Assembly: GCA_023229575.1 (NCBI GenBank)
Contig: JALNYZ010000004.1
Span: 1-64,000, forward strand
Direction of reading: 5' to 3'
Source of the DNA: Prolixibacteraceae bacterium
GTDB lineage: Bacteria; Bacteroidota; Bacteroidia; Bacteroidales; Prolixibacteraceae
Length of the DNA: 64,000 bases
Shown here piece after piece: positions 14,593-23,436 of this stretch (the first letter of the stretch is position 1; the number at the start of each line of letters is the position of its first letter). The translations under genes and the position numbers were made by a program. Under the pieces are notes generated by a model. That model saw only the letters and a list, made by a program, of their open reading frames with translations, was not told where the DNA came from and did not search any database.

Positions 14593-16611
14593 TCAGACTA
14601 AGTCTCCTCCGACAGTTCTTGCAATAACGATGGGAACAATTCTCTCTACTTCAAAAGTAGTAAATAAATGGCCCAGTTCTTTCATTGTTGCGCCACTGTC
14701 AAAAATATCATCAACCAATAAAATACGCTTTCCGAAAAGCAATTGAGGGTTGTTAAAAGAAAAAGCGCCCTTCACATTATCGGATTTCAGGACCCCATTT
14801 TCAAAAACCTTTTGCTCACTTGTATGCCTGATTTTAACCAGGTCATGCGTAATCGGAAATTTCAAAACCTCAGAAAGTTTAACCGCGAAATTCTTTACCA
14901 AATCGCCGGAAGTAGTTGGGGGGACGTAAGCAATATAATCAAACTCCTCCTGACCGAATCTCTTCCGAAAAGCTTTCAGCATCAATACAAGTAAAAAATC
15001 AGGAAACTCCTCTCCTGTCTCATATTTACAACGATGCAATGCTGCGCCCACATTGGAAAAGCCATAATAACAGGCGGCAACACCATTGCTAATTTTCGAA
15101 TCTTTTGTCTCCACTTCGAGTATTGGGAAATAATCTTCCCTAAACTCCTTTAGCTTCTGTTGCCATTCTTCGTTACAATCTACTTGAATCTTTTTCAACC
15201 CAGTATTGTCACAATTGTTAAATTCATGAATGACAGAATCGCCCAGGAAATTGCAGAGAAATTTCATCCTCGACTGATTTGTTTCAATATATTCAATCAT
15301 CTTCTCCAAATCAGAACTTTTTGTGGCTCTTAATGCCTCAAATGCTTTTGTATCCAAGGTTGGAGCATTGGTAATGTATTCAAATTTTTTGTTTTTGCCC
15401 AACAATATCTCCCTGATAATACCCTGATCAATTAAATCTGATTTAATGACCCGTATCTGGTTTTGTTTTAGGTTTGTTTTCCTGGCTATTTCACGTTCTC
15501 CCAAAAGTTCGTTCCTAATGACAGAGATTACCTTTTGGTATTTGGCAATAGCCGGTCTGCCGCCTTCGATAAAAGCCAAGGGCAATTTTTTATCTTCAGG
15601 ATGGTAGAATAAAATAATGTAAGCGGGTTTACCATCTCTGCCGGCCCGACCGATCTCCTGGTAGTAATGAATTGGACTTTGAGGTATCTGGGTATGAACA
15701 ATAAATCTTATATCCGGCTTATCGATTCCCATCCCCAGCGCATTGGTGGAGATGACGCATTTCCATCTGTTCTCCATTAATCCGTTCTCTATGGCAATTC
15801 TTGAATCGGCATCTAGTCCTGCATTATAACCTATAATGGGAAGGCTGAGGAATTCAAACCATTTTGAATAGATTTCTGTATCCACTCTTGTCCCTGTATA
15901 TAATATTCCTGATCCCGGTAGTTTGTTCAAATTTTGTCCCAGCCACACTAACTTTTCATCCTCTGAATTAACTTTTACCACGTACAACCTGAAGTTTTCA
16001 CGCATCAAGTTACCTCTCAGAACTGTGATATTGCCCCCAATTTGGGAAGCAACATCCTCCTCAACTTTCCTGGTGGCAGTTGCAGTAGTTGCCAAAACCG
16101 GCAACCCTGCTGGCAGCAGTCTCACCAGATTAATGATTCTTCTGAAAGCCGGTCTGAAATCATGTCCCCAAACAGAAATACAATGAGCTTCATCTATTAC
16201 AACCATGGAAAGTTTCATTTGTCTGGTAGCCTCTATCCATTCACTGTTTTCCTGTCTTTCAGGTGCGATATAAAGAATTCTGATCAGTCCTGATTTTGCC
16301 TCTGTGATAATTTGTGTGTTCTCCTCCGGTAACTGCTCACTGTTGATACATTTTGCAGAAATACCCAGGCTATTTAGCTTTTTTACCTGATCCCGCATCA
16401 AGGCAATCAGCGGAGAGAAGACAACCGTTATCCCTTCAAAAATAACTGCGGGGAATTGGAAACACAATGATTTGCCAAAGCCCGTCTTTTCAATCAACAG
16501 AACGCGCTCGCCCTTTATGATCCTTTCAATAGTTTCCCATTGGTCATCATAAAAAGCATCAAGTTTGAAGATTGATTTCAACTTCCCCTCAAAATCCTGT
16601 CGCAAAGTCAT
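14593..16611 (-). CDS. RecQ-family helicase fused to a C-terminal phosphoribosyltransferase domain
   Basis: 672 residues. The helicase part has Walker A GFGKSLCFQFP (near residue 44), DEAH in VVIDEAHCISVWGHD, LATTATAT, and motif VI in EIGRAGRDGKP near residue 320. The C-terminal 200 residues carry a ComF-type phosphoribosyltransferase with the PRPP loop ILLVDDIFDSGATM near residue 636. Typical RecQ proteins end in RQC/HRDC domains, which I do not see. The ATG at 16611 (MTLRQDFEGK) is chosen since the frame upstream of it lacks similarity. It is the first gene of an operon with dprA. Confidence 0.9.
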   Translation of the reverse strand: MTLRQDFEGKLKSIFKLDAFYDDQWETIERIIKGERVLLIEKTGFGKSLCFQFPAVIFEGITVVFSPLIALMRDQVKKLNSLGISAKCINSEQLPEENTQIITEAKSGLIRILYIAPERQENSEWIEATRQMKLSMVVIDEAHCISVWGHDFRPAFRRIINLVRLLPAGLPVLATTATATRKVEEDVASQIGGNITVLRGNLMRENFRLYVVKVNSEDEKLVWLGQNLNKLPGSGILYTGTRVDTEIYSKWFEFLSLPIIGYNAGLDADSRIAIENGLMENRWKCVISTNALGMGIDKPDIRFIVHTQIPQSPIHYYQEIGRAGRDGKPAYIILFYHPEDKKLPLAFIEGGRPAIAKYQKVISVIRNELLGEREIARKTNLKQNQIRVIKSDLIDQGIIREILLGKNKKFEYITNAPTLDTKAFEALRATKSSDLEKMIEYIETNQSRMKFLCNFLGDSVIHEFNNCDNTGLKKIQVDCNEEWQQKLKEFREDYFPILEVETKDSKISNGVAACYYGFSNVGAALHRCKYETGEEFPDFLLVLMLKAFRKRFGQEEFDYIAYVPPTTSGDLVKNFAVKLSEVLKFPITHDLVKIRHTSEQKVFENGVLKSDNVKGAFSFNNPQLLFGKRILLVDDIFDSGATMKELGHLFTTFEVERIVPIVIARTVGGDLV

Positions 16612-16634
16612 GGGATGAAATGATAAGGTGTTGT

Positions 16635-16871
16635 GCTTTATATAAATATACCGAAAAAAAAGGAGATTTATCTTATAAACAGGCAAGAATTTCGGCTATC
16701 TCTATTAAAATTAAAGACCCGCACAACAAAAGCAAGGATCTCCTTATCCCGATCGATACCAACAGCCCCACGGAATATGAGCTAACCGTGAAGAAAGATC
16801 TGAGACTGCAGGGAATGGGTAGCGGCAAACGGAAGGAGGAACCACCGCCGGTGCAGGGGACGCTGTTTTGA
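16635..16871 (+). pseudogene. C-terminal gene remnant ending PPPVQGTLF
   Basis: The open frame has coding character towards its end (KDPHNKSKDLLIPIDTNS, LTVKKDLRLQGMGS) and stops at TGA 16869-16871, but its beginning overlaps the promoter region of the divergent RecQ gene and offers no sensible start. It looks like the last 60-70 residues of a lost gene. No family recognised. The stretch 16872-17032 holds nothing else that I can support. Confidence 0.4.
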
Positions 16872-17032
16872 GGGGACGACATATCAGTGAAGGAACTGAA
16901 GGTCATCAACTTGGTTCTATATTTTGTAATCTACACCCTTTTAAGTAGGAGTAGGTTGCTTTATTTCTCTTTTCAAAACGATAAATCATCTATTCAATCC
17001 TTCTTCCAGTTAGAGATTCAACAGAAGATTTT

Positions 17033-18001
17033 TTAATTGAATAAGCTTGTCCTCAAGTGCTTGCCAATATATCCAATAGTTATTTCATGAGTCTTTTCAT
17101 CAGGCCAAAAATAGATACGAAAATCAGGAATCTTTATGTGTAACTCAAATAGTTTTTTTTCACCATTTGACAACTGGAACTTCCGCTCAACTGAAAATCT
17201 TTGCATTGTAGATGCAGATTCACCACTAATGTTCATCATAGATTGAGATTTTACCTTATGCAATTCAAATCCACCACTATTCCAAGTTTTTGCAATCTCA
17301 TCTAATTTCTTTAAACAATCGAAAATCTGATCAAAACTCTTTGTTAAGCCGATTTTTTCTATTTGATTTTTTAATTCTCTTCCAAACAAAAGATTCGGAA
17401 AATATTTTTCTCTATTAATCCAGAGGTCAATACACTTTTCAAGACTCTCTTTTTGCTCCTTCTCAATCCACTTCTTATGAGTCACAAGAACATCATTTGA
17501 AGAGAAGTGTTTAACTTCAATATTTCTGGTTATTTCTGTTCCATCATGATCTAATGAATAATGACTAATTGATACAACTGAATTTAACCATTCCATATGT
17601 GTCTGTAAACTGACAGATAAAGTGCCATATACGAAAGCAGCACCTAACCCAAAAACTCGGAATGATTTGTCATCCAATTCTTTAAAAAATTCAGATCTCT
17701 CATAAAGCTCATTATCTGAGAGTTCTTCAATCTTAATTAGTGGTGACGTTGAAATTATATCTCTGAAACTATCCTGCAAGTCGGGATTTACTTCCTTATC
17801 GTGTAACCAATGGTCAATTCGATAATCATCAAATAAATTAAGTTGATATAAGCTTTTTAGACTTCCTTCGTTAAGGCGAATTTCAGTAAACCCGTACTCT
17901 TTTGCTTTGATTGAAGATTTAACAAATATTTCAAGAATATTTCGAGCTAATGATACTGATTCCAAGGGAGAAATAGATAGTTCATTAAACATGTATACCA
18001 T
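17033..18001 (-). CDS. Unknown protein, third gene of the DUF262/DUF3696 operon
   Basis: 322 residues with no motif that I recognise. The N-terminal half is helical (LESVSLARNILEIFVKSS) and the C-terminal part has alternating strands (FRIYFWPDEKTHEITIGYIG), resembling proteins that form a beta-rich dimer with long helices. No nuclease, transmembrane or nucleotide-binding motif is evident. The ATG at 18001 lies 6 bases after the DUF3696 ATPase stop; an alternative is ATG 17992. As the last gene of a three-gene cassette with an ATPase and a DUF262 protein, it may be the effector or a structural partner; this rests on position only. Confidence 0.75.
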   Translation of the reverse strand: MVYMFNELSISPLESVSLARNILEIFVKSSIKAKEYGFTEIRLNEGSLKSLYQLNLFDDYRIDHWLHDKEVNPDLQDSFRDIISTSPLIKIEELSDNELYERSEFFKELDDKSFRVFGLGAAFVYGTLSVSLQTHMEWLNSVVSISHYSLDHDGTEITRNIEVKHFSSNDVLVTHKKWIEKEQKESLEKCIDLWINREKYFPNLLFGRELKNQIEKIGLTKSFDQIFDCLKKLDEIAKTWNSGGFELHKVKSQSMMNISGESASTMQRFSVERKFQLSNGEKKLFELHIKIPDFRIYFWPDEKTHEITIGYIGKHLRTSLFN

Positions 18002-18007
18002 CACTCG

Positions 18008-19117
18008 TCATTTAATTAATTCATCTAACTGCTTTGCATATTCATCGAAAAAACCAGGAGGTTTGTGACTGATTCTGCCATTTGACTCAATAACAGGTTG
18101 CTCAATCATAGTAATATGTTCAACCGAAGGGTCGTTTCTTAAAAAATAAAACGTTGATACATCATCAGTTTTTACATAACCATTTTTTATGGCCACTCGT
18201 ATTCCATTAAATAAATGATCTGAATGAGATTCAATAATCAGTTGAACTCCATCATTCGCAGCTTTGGCTATTAACTCGCCTAATTTTGCCTGACCTTGAG
18301 GATGCAAATGAGATTCCGGATTTTCAATTATAATCAAGTCACCTCTTTTGGCTGAGAGAATAGCAGTGATAACCGGCAAAATATACGTGAACCCAAATCC
18401 AACATTCACTGGACTAAATTCAGGTGTTACATCTTTGCCATTTTCAAATTGATAACCAAGTTTAACAATGTCCAAATCATTATAATACGTTGATATTATA
18501 TGAGTTCCTGGCGTAATTTCCTTTAACCATGCATCAATATTTGAAATTAAATTATGTGCATCATTAAGCTTAACACTATCCAATTTAATCGGTTCAAATT
18601 TATTCAATGCAATAAAAAGGGGAACATTTTCACCTTGATATCCAAGAAATCCACTTTGTTGAACAGCAGCAAGATTTGCTTTATAAATATGTTCTGGTGC
18701 AATTCTTTCAGCTTTTAAGTATTTAAAATTGTTATTGAACAATGAATAATTTCCAGCACTTATTAAGTTTCTTTCACTTTTTACATTAAACGGTAAAATG
18801 TCACTTTCTGCGATAAAGTTGTAGGTTACATTTACAATCTCTTTATAATCCTCATCAATTTCAAAACTAATGGTATTAGTATCAGCGTGAATACAGTGAG
18901 CATCCTTACCTTTGCCAATATCAATCAAATTACCTTTTAATTGCAATCCCTTTAGTTCTGGAATAAAATTAGCATCTGATTGACGAAGTAAAAGAAGAGA
19001 TTGGATAAATGTTGACTTGCCCATTCCGTTCATTCCCGTAAACAGATTTAAGTTTGTGAGATTAATCTCAGCTTCTTTAAAAGCTTTAAAATTCTGAATC
19101 CGTATTCTTGTAATCAT
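18008..19117 (-). CDS. AAA-type ATPase with DUF3696 (OLD/RecF-like)
   Basis: 369 residues. Walker A GMNGMGKST sits at about residue 30 after IQNFKAFKEAEINLTNLN, the ABC/SMC-like N terminus of AAA_15/AAA_21 proteins. Walker B and flanks are LIIIENPESHLHPQGQAKLG, with the D-loop/H region QLIIESHSDHLFNGIRVA. The C terminus EQPVIESNGRISHKPPGFFD matches DUF3696. There is no TOPRIM domain as in OLD proteins. The start ATG overlaps the DUF262 gene stop by one base (TGATG). It probably senses DNA or a cofactor and gates the neighbouring proteins. Confidence 0.88.
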   Translation of the reverse strand: MITRIRIQNFKAFKEAEINLTNLNLFTGMNGMGKSTFIQSLLLLRQSDANFIPELKGLQLKGNLIDIGKGKDAHCIHADTNTISFEIDEDYKEIVNVTYNFIAESDILPFNVKSERNLISAGNYSLFNNNFKYLKAERIAPEHIYKANLAAVQQSGFLGYQGENVPLFIALNKFEPIKLDSVKLNDAHNLISNIDAWLKEITPGTHIISTYYNDLDIVKLGYQFENGKDVTPEFSPVNVGFGFTYILPVITAILSAKRGDLIIIENPESHLHPQGQAKLGELIAKAANDGVQLIIESHSDHLFNGIRVAIKNGYVKTDDVSTFYFLRNDPSVEHITMIEQPVIESNGRISHKPPGFFDEYAKQLDELIK

Positions 19118-20274
19118 CAGGAGTATTTATTTATCAGATTTTCAATCTTTTCAAATCTTGTTTTAACAGCTGCCCTGCCAGAGGTAGAGGATACAACTGT
19201 TTTAATAAATTCATCTGTACGAAGAAGTTCTTTATACTCATAAATTAATTCCGTTGAATTAATTTTCAGATTACTTTGTTGCTTATCATTCAATTTGTAA
19301 GCAACTGAAACCCAAACCTCAAATAAAGCGCTATTCAATTTTACTCGATTAGGCTTTCCCAAAATCGAACGACTAAACATGTGTTTTCCAAATATTTCTT
19401 TCTGCAAGTTAATTGAAGCAATTATTTTTTCACCCATTTGGGCTAATTCCAATTTTGATATTTTCGCCAAACCTTCCATTGCTTTATCTAAATAACTTGA
19501 AAGCGGTGTTTCATATTCCGAATAGTGTTTAGTTATAAAAGATATAGCCCTAAGTAATAGTTCTCTATCCTCCATTCTCTTATCCTGCAATTTGAGCAAT
19601 TTCTTCAGATCTGATGATTCGGACAAATCTCTAAGGAAAATAGATGGGTTACCTTGATTTAACGCATTTCTTATCTCCATTGAATTTAAACCTAATCCAC
19701 CAGTGTTGATTCTCCTAAAAACATTATATTTGACTGCTTTAGGAGTTCCGGGCTGAATTAAATATGTTGTTATTGGAGTTTCAAGAATACGTCTTTGCAT
19801 TGTACGGCTTAATTGCTTATAAGTGATTCCTTTCCCGCTAAAATCGGTAAGAATCTCTAATCCAGTTAATTCCAAAGATTTAACTTTTTCATCTTCTTTC
19901 TCTGAATCAACTATGAAATTTTTAATGCACCACAGTCGCTGTAATCCGTCGACGACTAACCAGTTATTTTCATCTTCAGCATCAAAGTAAAATGCAGGCA
20001 GGGGCAATCTCAATAATATTGATTCTATTAACCGACTTTGTTGATCTGGTTTCCATAAGTTCCCTTTTCTTTGAAACTCAGTATTGAGATCTATTTCATC
20101 ATATCTTAGTCTAGTAACTAAATGGTCAATTGTCTTAGGTTCAACTATGATTTTAATATCTTTAGGATCAAAAGGACTGATTATATCTTCTTCGACATCA
20201 TTTTCTCCATTCTCTACCTGCTCTATTTCCAATATTTCATCCTCCTCTTCCACCGTATTTTTATGAGATAGCAT
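19117..20274 (-). CDS. DUF262 (GmrS/ParB-like N-terminal domain) protein
   Basis: 385 residues. The DUF262 core appears as LVTRLRYDEIDLNTEFQRKG, LPLPAFYFD, and WLVVDGLQRLWCIKNFI, the last being the DGQQR-type motif that binds nucleotide in GmrSD-like type IV restriction enzymes (here DGLQR). The C-terminal HNH of full GmrSD is absent, so nuclease activity would need a partner. The ATG at 20274 follows a predicted promoter; an upstream in-frame codon at 20313 would lie before it. The N terminus is strikingly acidic (EEEDEILEIEQ). First gene of the three-gene operon. Confidence 0.87.
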   Translation of the reverse strand: MLSHKNTVEEEDEILEIEQVENGENDVEEDIISPFDPKDIKIIVEPKTIDHLVTRLRYDEIDLNTEFQRKGNLWKPDQQSRLIESILLRLPLPAFYFDAEDENNWLVVDGLQRLWCIKNFIVDSEKEDEKVKSLELTGLEILTDFSGKGITYKQLSRTMQRRILETPITTYLIQPGTPKAVKYNVFRRINTGGLGLNSMEIRNALNQGNPSIFLRDLSESSDLKKLLKLQDKRMEDRELLLRAISFITKHYSEYETPLSSYLDKAMEGLAKISKLELAQMGEKIIASINLQKEIFGKHMFSRSILGKPNRVKLNSALFEVWVSVAYKLNDKQQSNLKINSTELIYEYKELLRTDEFIKTVVSSTSGRAAVKTRFEKIENLINKYS

Positions 20275-20302
20275 AACAAGGTTATAATGTATATGATTAG
20301 TA

Positions 20303-20310
20303 CAAAGGTA
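20303..20310 (-). promoter_or_regulatory. Predicted -7 element of the DUF262 operon
   Basis: Minus-strand TACCTTTG fits TAnnTTTG, 29 bases before the ATG at 20274. The region between it and dnaE (20311-20482) has no other feature. Confidence 0.5.
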
Positions 20311-20482
20311 CAATTTTCCACTTTATATTTTAAACAAACAAAATCTTAGAAATAAAGCTTTTAAGTTTTACTTTCAGCCATTCAAAACAATACCCAATTT
20401 TGAGAGAAATATAGATTTTCAAAAAAATGGTTATTAAAGAATTTATTTTGACTAGAGTCACCAAATCACAGCGCCCGTTTCC

Positions 20483-23422
20483 CTATGCTTTCGGTCTTGC
20501 CTTGTACGGCAACTTCGCCATCTTCTCGACCTCCACGGAGGGAAAACCGAACTCCTCCACTACTCTACCCAGGATCAGATAGATCCCCGGCCCCTTGAAC
20601 GGGTAGTTCTTCAACGAATCGGGGAAGTGCACCGTGTCGAAGAAATTACCGGTGCAATCGATGAAGGTGCCAAAGTGCATGATCTCCCTTTTACTGGTCC
20701 GCACGTATTTGATGGTGACCATCCGCCCCACCATTCTGATCGTCTTCCCGACATGCGCCACAAGTTCCCTGGCCATCACCTCGCCCCTGAAACTGGTCTG
20801 GAGCAGGTCGAACAGGCTCATGCTGACCGGAAACCCCAGCAACTCGATCTCGTCGTAGGCGTCCTCGATCGGGGAATATTCCAGCACCGGCATCTCGAAG
20901 TTCTTGTGCTGAACCGGAAACATACTGACCGAACCTGTCCGGACAGGTACCCGCTTCAAATAGAGCTGCGACTCCCAGAGCAGGGAGCATTTGTTCTCCT
21001 CCAGGCTACGGAAGGCCCCCAACCTGACCAATATCACCAGTTGCTCCTTGCCGATCGGAACCCGGTCGATAAACTCGTGGATGGAGCGATAGGCTCCGTG
21101 GCACTTGCGCTCACTGACGATAAGTTCAATGGTGGTAGTCTCCAGGTTTTGCACATGGATAAATCCCATGTAGATGGTCTTGCCAATGATCCGGGTGTGG
21201 TTCAGGCTCCGGTTGATGCAAGGCAGTTCGATCGTGGCCCCCTGCCGCTGCGCCTCGTTGAAATAGACCCAGGTATGGTAAAATCCGCCGAAGTTGTTGA
21301 TCACCGCCACCATGAATTCGAGGGGATAGTGCGCCTTCAGGTAGAGGCTCTGGAAGCTCTCGACGGCGTAGGAGGCGGAGTGGGCCTTCGAAAAGGAGTA
21401 GCCCGCGAAGGATTCGATCTGCCGCCACACCTCCCTGGCCAACTCTTCGGGATGGCCCATCTCCCTGCAGTTGGCAAAATATTTCTCTTCGATCTGCTTG
21501 AACTCCCTGAGCGACCGGAATTTTCCCGACATGGCGCGCCTGAGCACATCGGCTTCGGCCAGGTCCAGTCCGGCAAAATGGTGGGCCACCTTGATGACAT
21601 CCTCCTGGTAGACCATCACCCCGTAGGTTTCAGCCAATTGCTCCTTCAGGATGGGATGGAGGTAGGTGAAGCCATTGGGATGGTGAAACCGTTTGATGTA
21701 CTCGCGCATCATCCCCGATTTGGCCACCCCGGGCCTGATGATGGAACTTGCCGCCACCAGGCTGAGGTAGTTGTCGCACCGCAGCTTTTTGAGCAGTCCT
21801 CGCATGGCCGGGCTCTCGATGTAGAAGCAGCCAATGGTTTCGCCATCTTTCAGCTGTTGCCTGACTTTCGGGTCTGCGAAGAACCTGTCTACTTGGTGGA
21901 TATCGACCTCTTTCCCGCCGTTTTCCATGATAATTTCCACTGCCTCTTTGATATGGCCGATCCCCCGCTGACTGAGGATATCCAGCTTCTCGAACCCCAT
22001 CTCCTCGGCGATGTACATGTCCCACTGGGTAGTCAGGAACCCTTTGGGCGGCATGTCCAAAGCGGTATAATAGGAGATGGGCTCTTCCGTCACGAGCATG
22101 CCGCCGGCGTGAATCGTCCGCATGTTGGGGAAATCGAGCACCTCCTGTCCCAGGGTCTTGATCAGATTGGCCGTCTCATAGTTGTTGTAGCTGTTTTCAG
22201 GATCGTTCACCAGCAGGTCGATCTCCTCCTTCGGTAAGCCAAACACCTTGCCCAACTCCCTGAGGATCGACTTGTCGCGGAAGGTAGAGGTGGCGCCCAG
22301 CAGGGCAGCATGGTTCTTTCCGTATCTTTTGAAGATATAGTCCTGCACCTGGTCGCGGTCTTTCCACGAGAAATCGATGTCGAAATCTGGTGGACTGGTC
22401 CGTTTGGGGTTGAGAAACCGTTCGAAATAGAGGTCGAGCTTGATGGGGTCCACATCGGTGATCCGAAGACAGTAGGCCACGATGCTGTTGGCGCCGCTGC
22501 CACGCCCCACATGGTAAAAACCCCTCGACATGCTGTAGTGGATGACGTCCCAGGCGATCAAAAAATAGGAGGAGAAGCCGAGGTTGTCGATGATCCCCAA
22601 CTCGTGACTGATCCGTTCCTTCGCAACCTGGTTGTTTTTGCCGTAGCGGTAGAGCATCCCGTCGTTGGCCAGCTTCTGCAGGAGCAGTCGGTCGTCCTCT
22701 TTGGTTTTGCTGTAAGTCCGCTTGTTCTTGCTGACTTTGAATTCGATGTCGATGGCACACTGCTCCATCAGCCACTCCGTGTTTTCGATGATCTCGGGAT
22801 AGTATTGGAAGAGTTCGTGCAGCTTCCAGGGTGCCACCATCACCTGGTCCGGATCGGCAAACTGGTGTGGCTGCAATTTGCTCAGGAGGGTGTTGTGGTC
22901 GATGGCCCGCAGGCACTTGTGAACCAGCAGCGATTTGTCGTCCAGAAAGGTGACAGGTTGCCACACCACCAACTTCTCCGGATAGCTTAGGTATTCGGAG
23001 GTGACCAGTTTATTGACCTGGTTGTGCCTGATGCCGGTAAATTCGTTGTCGGCCAGCGCCGAACCCGCCATCTTCCCAAAGGGATAGACCACAAATACCT
23101 GGCTGAAATCCGGGGCCTCCTCTTCAAATTCCTTCCCGCTCAGGTTGTGTTGGGTCAGGTACTCATTCAGTTCCCTGAACCCTTCCCTGTTTTTGGCAAT
23201 CCCGATGAAGAGCAGTTCGTCCCCGTTCCGGAACTCCACCCCGGCAATGGGCCGGATATTCCGCTCCTTTGCCCTTTTGACAAATTCCGGAATCCCCATG
23301 GTGGTGTTGATATCCGTCAGCGCAAGGGCCGATATCCCCTGCATCGCCGCCTGATCCAGCAACTGATCGATGCCCATGGTGCCGTAGCGGAGGCTATAAT
23401 AGGAGTGTGTATTAATATACAT
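20483..23422 (-). CDS. dnaE2: Short DNA polymerase III alpha subunit, DnaE2/ImuC-like
   Basis: 979 residues, shorter than replicative DnaE. The PHP domain starts MYINTHSYYSLRYGTMG, and the polymerase core has HVGRGSGANSIVAYCL and PDFDIDFSW with catalytic aspartates near residue 345. FSKAHSASYAVESFQSLYLK is the helix-hairpin region and a C-terminal OB segment (IRMVGRMVTIKYVRTSKRE) is present. DnaE2-type polymerases do translesion synthesis with a Y-family partner after SOS induction. The ATG is 14 bases after the dinB stop, so both form one operon. GC content is clearly above that of the flanking accessory genes. Long opposite-strand frames here are shadows. Confidence 0.9.
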   Translation of the reverse strand: MYINTHSYYSLRYGTMGIDQLLDQAAMQGISALALTDINTTMGIPEFVKRAKERNIRPIAGVEFRNGDELLFIGIAKNREGFRELNEYLTQHNLSGKEFEEEAPDFSQVFVVYPFGKMAGSALADNEFTGIRHNQVNKLVTSEYLSYPEKLVVWQPVTFLDDKSLLVHKCLRAIDHNTLLSKLQPHQFADPDQVMVAPWKLHELFQYYPEIIENTEWLMEQCAIDIEFKVSKNKRTYSKTKEDDRLLLQKLANDGMLYRYGKNNQVAKERISHELGIIDNLGFSSYFLIAWDVIHYSMSRGFYHVGRGSGANSIVAYCLRITDVDPIKLDLYFERFLNPKRTSPPDFDIDFSWKDRDQVQDYIFKRYGKNHAALLGATSTFRDKSILRELGKVFGLPKEEIDLLVNDPENSYNNYETANLIKTLGQEVLDFPNMRTIHAGGMLVTEEPISYYTALDMPPKGFLTTQWDMYIAEEMGFEKLDILSQRGIGHIKEAVEIIMENGGKEVDIHQVDRFFADPKVRQQLKDGETIGCFYIESPAMRGLLKKLRCDNYLSLVAASSIIRPGVAKSGMMREYIKRFHHPNGFTYLHPILKEQLAETYGVMVYQEDVIKVAHHFAGLDLAEADVLRRAMSGKFRSLREFKQIEEKYFANCREMGHPEELAREVWRQIESFAGYSFSKAHSASYAVESFQSLYLKAHYPLEFMVAVINNFGGFYHTWVYFNEAQRQGATIELPCINRSLNHTRIIGKTIYMGFIHVQNLETTTIELIVSERKCHGAYRSIHEFIDRVPIGKEQLVILVRLGAFRSLEENKCSLLWESQLYLKRVPVRTGSVSMFPVQHKNFEMPVLEYSPIEDAYDEIELLGFPVSMSLFDLLQTSFRGEVMARELVAHVGKTIRMVGRMVTIKYVRTSKREIMHFGTFIDCTGNFFDTVHFPDSLKNYPFKGPGIYLILGRVVEEFGFPSVEVEKMAKLPYKARPKA

Positions 23423-23436
23423 CTTGCTTGTGGTTG

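Noticed and set aside
20627..22237. A 536-residue plus-strand open frame and other long frames opposite dnaE2
   Set aside because: They lie entirely antisense to a well supported polymerase gene in a GC-rich region where stop codons are rare; composition is His/Pro/Asp-rich and unlike a protein.
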